From the NCBI GenBank assembly GCA_025929535.1, contig JAICLZ010000015.1:1-64000 (forward strand): a DNA stretch of 64,000 nucleotides, given 5' to 3'. The DNA is from Gemmatimonadaceae bacterium (GTDB taxonomy: Bacteria; Gemmatimonadota; Gemmatimonadetes; Gemmatimonadales; Gemmatimonadaceae). Below the pieces are notes generated by a model that was given only the letters and a program-made list of their open reading frames with translations, was not told the origin of the DNA and ran no database searches. The position numbers and the translations under genes were made by a program. Positions 37,134 through 44,026 of the stretch are shown here, in pieces. Position 1 is the first letter of the stretch; each line of letters starts with the position of its first letter.

Positions 37134-38666
37134 TCACGCCGCCGAATTCGTGAGCGGGATGTACCCGCAGAGGTGAAGCAGCGCGTACGCGCGCCACGGC
37201 CGCCACCTCTCGGCGCGGGCGAGCAGCGGTGCCGACTCGAGCGCGCTCGCCGCAATCGGAAACGCGTCCGGCCACGAGAGCGCCCGCATGATGATCATCG
37301 TTGCCACTTGGTCGCTCACGCCGTCGATCGCGAGAAGCGCGCGTCGCGTTTCGACCGGATCGCGGCCGGCATCGAGCGTCAAGCTGCCGCCGACCAGCTT
37401 TCTCGCGATCGCCGCGAGTGCCTCCGCGCGCGCCCGCGGAACGCCGAGCTCCTCGAGTCGCGTTGTGCCGGCATCCGCCACGCGTTCCGCGGTGGGCAGC
37501 AGCCACCCGAGTCGCGGCTGCGCATTTTCACTCGGCTCGCCAAGCGCCTCCGTCACGCGCTGCGCCAGCTCGTTCTTCTGCAAACCAGCACCAGGATCGC
37601 CGAGCAGTGCGCGAAAGGCGGCTTCGAACCCGCTGAACGCGCCCGGAATGCGCATGCCAGGGTGACGTGCCACGAGCGCGCGCAGCCCTTCGGCGGCCAG
37701 ATGCGAGTCGATGACGGTCGGCTCGGCGTCGAGGTCGAAGAGATGCCGCAGATGCGCGAGGAGCGGCATCAGCACCGGAACGAGTGACGGCGAGATGTCG
37801 ACGTTCAGATGCGCGCTGCCGGGCGCGCGCTCCTGCGCGCCCATGGTGGCTGCTCCGCCCGCCGCGACCGTCGAGTCCTCGACGAAGATCACCCCGCGTC
37901 GTCCGTCGAGGTCCACGGTCCGCGCGTATTGCCCGCCCTCGACGAAGTCGACGCCGGGAATCGCGTCGCGCGCGAGGCAGTTCACGAGTGCACTCCACGC
38001 GAGCGGCGCTCGATACGCGAGCGTGAGGCGAAGCAGATCGATGCGGCCCGCAAGGCCGCTCGGCGGGCGCGCACGGCGCGACCGTCGCAGAGCGCTCGGC
38101 GGCATTCGATAGTGCTCCTGAAACACTGCGTTGAAGCGGCGCAGACTCTGAAAGCCGCTCGCGTACGCGATGCGCGTCACCGGCAGCGACGTGTCGGTCA
38201 GGAGTCGTTTGGCGAGCAGCAGCCGGTGCGTGAGCGCGAGTTGCACGGGTGAAACGCCGAGCTCGCGCTCGAACGCGCGCCTGAGATGCCGCTCGCTCAC
38301 GCCGAGCTCGCACGCGAGCTCCGCCACGCCGTGCCCGTTCAGTGCGCCGGCGGCAACGCGCTTCGCCGCATGCGCCGCGAGACGGGACACGATGTCGATC
38401 TGGGCACGACCGGGAGCGAGCTCCGGACGGCAGCGGAGGCACGGACGGAATCCCGCCTGCTCGGCCGCAGCAGCGGATGTGAAGAAGCGCCGCCGATCCG
38501 GAAACGACACGCGCGCGGGACACACCGGCCGGCAGTAGATCCCCGTCGTCGTGATGGCGACGAAGAACAAGCCGTCGAAGCGCGAGTCGCGCGCGTCGCA
38601 GGCGCGCGAGAGCACGGCCGGATCGAGCGCGCTCTGCGATTGCTGCGCGTAGGAAATTGCCGACAC
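37134..38666 (-). CDS. Ada-AlkA fusion (AraC regulator + 3-methyladenine glycosylase domain, degenerate)
   Basis: The 510 residues combine an Ada N-terminal zinc domain (Cys45, Cys49, Cys76, Cys79; IYCRPVCPAR, RPCLRC), an AraC-type DNA-binding domain (about 90-190, GVSERHLRRAFERELGVSP), and an AlkA-like domain (about 205-505). In Ada, the first zinc Cys accepts methyl groups from phosphotriesters and activates transcription. The glycosylase part appears damaged. Where AlkA has GQQ, this reads GDPGAG, and the catalytic Asp position (FPKEDIAL in the intact copy at 8155-9057) reads FPIAASAL (Ala near 473). It may act only as a methylation-responsive regulator. Confidence 0.9.
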   Translation of the reverse strand: MSAISYAQQSQSALDPAVLSRACDARDSRFDGLFFVAITTTGIYCRPVCPARVSFPDRRRFFTSAAAAEQAGFRPCLRCRPELAPGRAQIDIVSRLAAHAAKRVAAGALNGHGVAELACELGVSERHLRRAFERELGVSPVQLALTHRLLLAKRLLTDTSLPVTRIAYASGFQSLRRFNAVFQEHYRMPPSALRRSRRARPPSGLAGRIDLLRLTLAYRAPLAWSALVNCLARDAIPGVDFVEGGQYARTVDLDGRRGVIFVEDSTVAAGGAATMGAQERAPGSAHLNVDISPSLVPVLMPLLAHLRHLFDLDAEPTVIDSHLAAEGLRALVARHPGMRIPGAFSGFEAAFRALLGDPGAGLQKNELAQRVTEALGEPSENAQPRLGWLLPTAERVADAGTTRLEELGVPRARAEALAAIARKLVGGSLTLDAGRDPVETRRALLAIDGVSDQVATMIIMRALSWPDAFPIAASALESAPLLARAERWRPWRAYALLHLCGYIPLTNSAA

Positions 38667-38896
38667 CGGTTTAACTTATGTCCCCGCTCCGGATCCATGC
38701 TGGCCGGATCCGGACTGCGAATCGACACTGCACTCCAGAGTGATGACCGATACTCGATCGAGTCGTTAGATCTCGCGCGCTCCGATTGCAAGTCCGAATG
38801 CGGCGCGCATGCAGTGTCCAACTCCGATAAGGTGGATTCGTTCGAGCCACGCCCACCCGAGCGCGGTCTCGACGCCTCACCTTTTCGGAGAATCGC

Positions 38897-40099
38897 ATGC
38901 GCAGAATCGTCTGTACGCTCGCAGTCATGGCCGTGGCGGGCTGTGGCGCGGAGCAAAGCGTTCAACCCGTACGGGTAACGAAAGCCGCAACGGATCTCGC
39001 CTCGTCCACGCGATATTCCGTCGCGGTGCTTCCATCGCTCGGCGGAACCAGCCGCGGTAACGCGATCAACGCGCGAGGTCTCGTCGCCGGCCATTCGAAT
39101 CTTCCCGATGGAACCCGGCACGCGGCGCTGTGGGAGAGAGAAACCATAACGGACCTCGGTACGCTCGGGGGACCGAACAGCAGTGTGCCCTGGCCGGGGC
39201 TCGACAATCGCGGCACGATCGCCGGCATCGCGGAGACGGATGCAATCGACCCCTTCGGCGAGAGCTGGAGTTGCTCCGCGTTCTTTCCGTCCGTCACGCA
39301 TCACGTTTGTCGCGGCTTCGTGCGGACGAGTGGAGCGATGCAGGCGCTTCCCACCCTCGGCGGCACCAACGGGTTCGCTACCGACGTGAACAACGAGGGG
39401 CAGATCGTTGGCTGGTCGGAGACACTCGTGCACGATCCGACGTGTGTCGCGCCTCAGGTTCTGCAGTTCAGAGCGACTCTTTGGGACGCGCGGACGCTCG
39501 CGCCCACCGAGCTTCCACCACTACACGGCGACTCGACGTCCGCCGCGACCGGAATCAACGAGCGCGGGCAGGTCATCGGCATCTCCGGCGATTGCGGTGT
39601 TGCCGTTGGTGCTTTCAGCGCGAGGCACGCAGTGCTCTGGGATCATGGCACGATCACGGATCTCGGAAGCTTCGGCGGCGCAGCGTGGAATACCCCGATG
39701 GCCATCAATTCCGCGGGTGATGTCGTTGGCTTCTCCGACCTGCCCGGCGACGCGGATGGCAACTCGAGGGAGCACGCGTTCCTCTGGACCCGCAAGAACG
39801 GCATGCGCGATCTCGGGACGCTTCCCGGCGACCTGACGAGCGAGGCGGCCGGGATCAATTCGCGCCAGCAGATCGTGGGCATCTCGTGCGGGGCCGTCGC
39901 GTGTCGCGCCGTACTCTGGGAGAACGGCGCGATCGTTCCGCTCGACACGCTCGCGAATCTCGCGCCCGGCGATCAGCTGGCGTCCGCGCAGGACATCAAC
40001 AACGCGGGACAGATCACCGGCCGGATCACGCAGGGAAGCACCGGCAAGCGGCTCGCGTTTCTCGCGACCCCCATCATCGATGAGAACGAGACTCCGTGA
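38897..40099 (+). CDS. HAF-repeat secreted lipoprotein
   Basis: The 400-residue protein has a lipoprotein signal (LAVMAVAGCGAE, Cys16). It carries repeated units of about 50-60 residues containing DLGTLGG (ITDLGTLGGPNSS, LPTLGGTNGFATDVNNEGQIVGWS, ITDLGSFGGAAWNTPMAINSAGDVVGFS, RDLGTLPGDLTSEAAGINSRQQIVGIS). These define HAF-repeat extracellular proteins, probably beta-propeller-like, of unknown function. The preceding 230 nt separate it from the divergent Ada-AlkA gene and contain the palindrome ACTCGATCGAGT at 38752-38763. Confidence 0.85.
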   Translation: MRRIVCTLAVMAVAGCGAEQSVQPVRVTKAATDLASSTRYSVAVLPSLGGTSRGNAINARGLVAGHSNLPDGTRHAALWERETITDLGTLGGPNSSVPWPGLDNRGTIAGIAETDAIDPFGESWSCSAFFPSVTHHVCRGFVRTSGAMQALPTLGGTNGFATDVNNEGQIVGWSETLVHDPTCVAPQVLQFRATLWDARTLAPTELPPLHGDSTSAATGINERGQVIGISGDCGVAVGAFSARHAVLWDHGTITDLGSFGGAAWNTPMAINSAGDVVGFSDLPGDADGNSREHAFLWTRKNGMRDLGTLPGDLTSEAAGINSRQQIVGISCGAVACRAVLWENGAIVPLDTLANLAPGDQLASAQDINNAGQITGRITQGSTGKRLAFLATPIIDENETP

Positions 40100-40105
40100 G
40101 ACCGT

Positions 40106-41797
40106 CTAATATCCCTCAGCCATCCCGTCCTTTCGCGGATCGGATCCCGCCGCGTATCCGTGCTCCAGACGGATGATCGCCTGCGATCCGCCCATGATCG
40201 AGCCGGGCCCCTCCGAAACTACGTGCCCCATCGCCGCGAGCGCGGCGCGCACGCTGTCCGGAATCGCACTCTCGAGCGCCACGTTCATTCCACTCAGATG
40301 ACGAAAGCGTGCCGCATCGATCGCCTGTTGGATGTCCATCCCGAACACGAACAGATTCAGCAGCAGTTGCGCGTGCCCCTGCGCCTGCATCGCGCCGCCC
40401 ATTAGGCCGAAGCTCATGTATGGCGTGTCCGAGCGCCCATCGGCTTCGAGACTCGCACCGGGCTTCGTCACGAAGCCCGGAATGAGCGTATGGAAGGGAC
40501 GCTTGCCAGGCGCCACGGTGTTCGGCAGTCCCGGCTGCATCGTGAATCCCGCTCCGCGGTTCTGCAGAGCGAAGCCGGTGCCCGGCACCACGATCCCGGA
40601 TCCGAAGGCGTCGTACAAGCTGTTGATGAACGACACCATGTTGCCGGCGCTGTCTGCCGTCGTGAGATAGATCGTCTCGCTGGCCGTCTGCGCCGGACCC
40701 GGATCGACGTGCGCCTGCGCATGCGCCTCATCGAGATGACTGCGCCGCTCGGCTATGAACGCGTCGGAGAGCATGCGTTCGGGCGGAATGTCGAGGTGAT
40801 CCGCGTCGCCCACGTACCTGGCGAGATCGGCGTAGGCGAGCTTCTTCGCCTCGATGAGATGATGCAGATACGGCGCCGAGTTGTGGCCCATCGCCTTGAG
40901 ATCGTATGGCTCGAGTATCTTGAGCATCTCGAGCGTGGCGATCCCCTGGTTGTTCGGCGGCAGCTCCCAGATGCGATAGCCCTTGAACACGACGGAGATC
41001 GGCGTCTCCCACGTCGGCTTGTTGGCCTCGAGATCATCGAGCGTGAGGAAGCCGCCGAGCGCTTGCACGTGCTTCACGATGCGCTGTCCGAGCGGGCCGC
41101 CATAGAACACCTTGATGCCGCCTGCGGCGACTTCGCGCAGCGTGCGCGCGTAGTCCGGATTTCTGAACCACTCGCCGGCCACGGGCGTGTGCCCGTTCGG
41201 CATGAACGTCGCCTTCGCGGATGAATCGGCCGCGAGCGTTTCTTCCTCGCCTTTCCAGTCACGCGAGATGACCGGCGTTACGGGATAACCCTGCTCGGCG
41301 TACCGGATCGCGGGCGCGAGCGCCTGGGCGAGCGTGATGGTGCCGTACTTCCTCAGCAGCGCGTCCCATCCCGCGAGCGCGCCGGGAACCGTCACCGCCT
41401 CAGCCCCGCGCGCGGGCATCTTCTGCCGCCCTCTCGCGAGCAGCGCCTCGCGCGTCATGCGCGCGCCCGCACGGCCACTCGCATTGATCGCGACGAGGCG
41501 ATGCTCCTTCGCAACCCACACCGTCGCGAACATGTCGCCGCCCATTCCGGTCATCATGGGCTCGGTCACGGAGAGCACGGCCGCGGCGGTCACGGCCGCA
41601 TCGATCGCGTTGCCGCCGGCTTGCAGCACCGCCAGCCCCGCCGAGCTCGCGAGCGGTTGGCTCGTGGCGACGATGCCGTGGGGTGCGTACACCACCGAGC
41701 GCCCGGCTGCGGAGAGAGGACGTTGCGCGGAAACGAGCGTTGGCGCCGCAAGGGCGAACAACAGACTCACTGAAAGCAGAGAGCGGCGCTCGAGCAT
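40106..41797 (-). CDS. ggt: Gamma-glutamyltransferase
   Basis: The 563-residue secreted Ntn-hydrolase has a signal peptide (LLSVSLLFALAAPTLVSAQ), GGNAIDAAVTAAAVLSVTEPMMTGMGGD, and the autoprocessing site before Thr in SETIYLTTADSAGNMVS. By alignment to Ggt this Thr becomes the nucleophile. SLYDAFGSGIVVPGTGFALQNRG follows. It would hydrolyse or transfer the gamma-glutamyl group of glutathione in the periplasm. It resembles the YwrD-like branch (TIYL in place of TTHY). A GGAGAGG ribosome site precedes the ATG at 41797, so the upstream open frame is ignored. It converges with the HAF gene, 6 nt apart. Confidence 0.93.
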   Translation of the reverse strand: MLERRSLLSVSLLFALAAPTLVSAQRPLSAAGRSVVYAPHGIVATSQPLASSAGLAVLQAGGNAIDAAVTAAAVLSVTEPMMTGMGGDMFATVWVAKEHRLVAINASGRAGARMTREALLARGRQKMPARGAEAVTVPGALAGWDALLRKYGTITLAQALAPAIRYAEQGYPVTPVISRDWKGEEETLAADSSAKATFMPNGHTPVAGEWFRNPDYARTLREVAAGGIKVFYGGPLGQRIVKHVQALGGFLTLDDLEANKPTWETPISVVFKGYRIWELPPNNQGIATLEMLKILEPYDLKAMGHNSAPYLHHLIEAKKLAYADLARYVGDADHLDIPPERMLSDAFIAERRSHLDEAHAQAHVDPGPAQTASETIYLTTADSAGNMVSFINSLYDAFGSGIVVPGTGFALQNRGAGFTMQPGLPNTVAPGKRPFHTLIPGFVTKPGASLEADGRSDTPYMSFGLMGGAMQAQGHAQLLLNLFVFGMDIQQAIDAARFRHLSGMNVALESAIPDSVRAALAAMGHVVSEGPGSIMGGSQAIIRLEHGYAAGSDPRKDGMAEGY

Positions 41798-41911
41798 GAA
41801 TCCTCTCCTGGGGTGATTGAGACCGTGCCGGGCTCGTACACAATAGCATTCGGCCCGCGACGGCGCGAAGCGGCGCGTGTGCTTGCATGACCTCGCTTCC
41901 ATGACTGCCTC

Positions 41912-41943
41912 TTGACTCCGTACCGCCGTACGGAGCTTATAGT
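41912..41943 (+). promoter_or_regulatory. MerR-type promoter with mer-like operator
   Basis: TTGACT (41912-41917) and TATAGT (41938-41943) are separated by 20 nt, the over-long spacing that MerR regulators correct by DNA distortion. Between them the perfect 8-bp inverted repeat CTCCGTAC-N4-GTACGGAG (41916-41935) matches the consensus mer operator core TCCGTAC-N4-GTACGGA. It lies 30 nt before the merR start on the same strand, so merR is autoregulated. Confidence 0.85.
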
Positions 41944-41973
41944 GGTGACTGCAGCCCAGTGCGGAGGTTTCTC

Positions 41974-42414
41974 ATGGCAAAGAACCGGACGATCGGCAAG
42001 CTGGCGGCCGAGGTGGGTGTGAACGTGGAGACCGTCCGCTTTTACGAGCGGTCGGGTGTGCTGCAGCAGCCTGCCGATCCGGAGCACGGGTGGCGCAAGT
42101 ACGGCGAGGATGCGCTCGTGACGCTCCGATACGTGCGTGAAGCGCGGCGGCTTGGGCTCACCGTCGCCGACATCGGCCAGCTGCGTGAGCTGACGAATGG
42201 GCCTCAACCCCAATTCTGTGAGGGCGTTCGCAAGACGGTCGAGAATCGCATCCACATCATAGAGGAGCGGATCGCCGAGCTCGAGCGCCTCAGACAGGGA
42301 CTCACCGAATGGTTGGGAGCGTGCCGCGCCAGGTCGCCCTCGGCCACGTGCCCGACATATGAAACGTTGCGCGAAGGACGAGAGCGTGACGCGCGCGAAG
42401 AGCCACACGCGTGA
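41974..42414 (+). CDS. merR: MerR-family regulator with mercury-type cysteine triad
   Basis: The 146 residues have the MerR winged helix (about 5-75, IGKLAAEVGVNVETVRFYER, then GWRKYGEDALVTLRYVREAR), a dimerisation helix (about 90-112), and cysteines at 82, 117 and 126. These are exactly the residue numbers of the Hg(II)-binding Cys82, Cys117 and Cys126 in Tn501 MerR. It should activate a mer-type promoter when bound to mercury. The start at 41974 follows GGAGG. No merT, merP, merA or merB is found within the window; the next gene is a SnoaL-like protein. Confidence 0.9.
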   Translation: MAKNRTIGKLAAEVGVNVETVRFYERSGVLQQPADPEHGWRKYGEDALVTLRYVREARRLGLTVADIGQLRELTNGPQPQFCEGVRKTVENRIHIIEERIAELERLRQGLTEWLGACRARSPSATCPTYETLREGRERDAREEPHA

Positions 42415-42454
42415 GCGCGACTCGCAAGCCCGATCACTCCCAATCACCACTCTG

Positions 42455-43063
42455 ATGAAATTAAATACCAGACTCACGCTGCCGCGGCTTTCGCTTTTGA
42501 TCGTGATCGGTTACGCGATCATGACCACCACTCCGATTCCGATGGATGCCAGCGCACAGGCGATGCACGTGAGATCGAGCTCGCAATTCCAAATGCGAAC
42601 CGTTTCAGCCGGCCCGGATTCCGCTGCGCTCACGGACACCGCCGGAATTCGCTCGGTCGTAGGGGCGTTCGCGGATGCATGGGGCCGAGCTGATGCCGCT
42701 GCCATCGCCTCGCTGTTCGCGCCCGATGGCGATCTCGTCATCCCGACCGGCCTCCAGGTGCGTGGCCGCGCCCATCTGCACGACTTCTACGCGTCGGCGT
42801 TCGCCAAAGGCTACGCCGGGAGCACCACCACGGCCGACATCACGCGAATTCGCGCGATCGCGCCTGGCGTGATGGTCGTCGACGCCGCATGGAGCATCGT
42901 CGGTGCGAAGCTCGCGCCGGGGAAAGTGAATCCGCCGGAGCGAGGAATCCTCGCGGCAGTGATCGTGAAGAGCACGGGACGGTGGTGGATCGCGGCGCTG
43001 CGCGAGCAGGAAGGTGCCGCAGCACTCACTTCGTTCGACGTCGGCGGCGCGCGAGGTCAATGA
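42455..43063 (+). CDS. Secreted SgcJ/EcaC-like (SnoaL/NTF2-fold) protein
   Basis: The 202 residues begin with a signal or anchor (LSLLIVIGYAIMTTTPIPMDASAQ) and contain the NTF2-like domain of SgcJ/EcaC proteins (about 60-190): IRSVVGAFADAWGRADAAAIASLFAPDGDLVIP, ARAHLHDFYASAF-like segment and WWIAALREQEG. Functions in this family are often unknown; none is specific to mercury. The ATG at 42455 is chosen because the signal peptide follows directly; the frame extends upstream into merR. It is 40 nt after merR and could be co-transcribed from the mer-type promoter. Its stop overlaps the next start by 4 nt. Confidence 0.8.
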   Translation: MKLNTRLTLPRLSLLIVIGYAIMTTTPIPMDASAQAMHVRSSSQFQMRTVSAGPDSAALTDTAGIRSVVGAFADAWGRADAAAIASLFAPDGDLVIPTGLQVRGRAHLHDFYASAFAKGYAGSTTTADITRIRAIAPGVMVVDAAWSIVGAKLAPGKVNPPERGILAAVIVKSTGRWWIAALREQEGAAALTSFDVGGARGQ

Positions 43064-43371
43064 GACACGCAATGAGGACTCGCGAATCGTGCGCAGCCAA
43101 CATCGGTCGAAGTGCCGCCGCCGAAGCCGTGCGCCGCGCCAGCCACACGGGCGACGTCGTGCTCGTCGTCGGCCACCAGAGTACGTTGCCCGGCATCATC
43201 GCCGCCCTCGGCGCGCCCAAGCCAGCGACCGTGTGCGATGTCGAGTTCTCGAATCTCTACATCCTCCTCCCCGCCGGCGCGAACAAAATGCATCTGACGC
43301 GCGCCCACTACGGCGCGACCGATCCGCCGCACGACGCGAGCTGCAGAATCACTCCTACGTCGCCGCCATGA
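43060..43371 (+). pseudogene. C-terminal remnant of a histidine-phosphatase-like protein
   Basis: The 103 residues include DVVLVVGHQSTLPGIIAALG and CDVEFSNLYILLP, which resemble the second half of histidine-phosphatase (phosphoglycerate mutase-like) proteins with the second catalytic His. The N-terminal R-H-G catalytic motif and about 60-80 residues are missing. The ATG at 43060 overlaps the SgcJ/EcaC-like stop (ATGA), so it can still be translated. It is either a decayed copy or a small protein of that origin. Confidence 0.5.
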
Positions 43372-43479
43372 TCGCGTGATTTGATGGAATTGGCCATCCT
43401 GCGCTCACCAGACAATGGATGTGGCGGCGTCGCCGGCGGTCGTTGAAGTTCCGCGGACCACTCTCACCCGAGGGGATGG

Positions 43480-43884
43480 ATGGCCACCATATACAAGGAA
43501 ATCGTCATCAGCGCGCCTGTGCATGTAGCGTGGGATGCCATACGAGATGCCGGCGAGGTGCACCGGCGGCTTGCCCCGGGCATTCTGCTCGACGCCCGGC
43601 TCGACGGCGATGCACGCGTGGTCACGTTCGCGAACGGATTGATCGCGCGTGAGCTGCTCGTCACCATCGATGATGAAGCGCGACGGTTCGCGTACGCGTC
43701 AGTAGGCGGGCGCGCGACACATCACAACGCATCGATGCAAGTCTTCCCGCACGGCGAGGGTACCCGCTTCGTGTGGATCACGGACGTGCTCCCGGACGAG
43801 ATCGCGGACTCGATCCGCGCGCTCGTGGAGCAAGGCTCACAGATCATCAAGCGCACGCTCGAGCGCGCATCGGCGGCTGCCTAG
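43480..43884 (+). CDS. SRPBCC-family ligand-binding protein
   Basis: The 134-residue protein has the START/Bet v1-type pattern: EIVISAPVHVAWDAIRDAGEVHRRL at the N-terminus, a middle set of strands (ARVVTFANGLIARELLVTIDDEARRFAYA) and a C-terminal helix SIRALVEQGSQIIKRTL. Such SRPBCC proteins bind hydrophobic ligands in a cavity or act as cyclase-like enzymes. No partner gene is nearby that would identify the ligand. The 108 nt before it hold no gene. Confidence 0.85.
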   Translation: MATIYKEIVISAPVHVAWDAIRDAGEVHRRLAPGILLDARLDGDARVVTFANGLIARELLVTIDDEARRFAYASVGGRATHHNASMQVFPHGEGTRFVWITDVLPDEIADSIRALVEQGSQIIKRTLERASAAA

Positions 43885-44026
43885 AACACCATCTCGTGTC
43901 CCGGGATCAGGATGCGAAGGCGCTGATCGCCCTCGAGCGCGCTTCGCACCACTGCGCTGACTCAAACCATTCGCACGGTGGCGCTGTCCAATACCCGCAC
44001 GGCCATCACCCATTTCCGTTCAGCGA

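Noticed and set aside
38752-38763. 12-bp palindrome ACTCGATCGAGT as an Ada operator
   Set aside because: A single short palindrome in a GC-rich intergenic region; no second site or known Ada-box similarity to support it.
38897-40099. Internal DNA repeats in the HAF gene read as a satellite array
   Set aside because: They are diverged protein-coding HAF units, not DNA-level tandem repeats.
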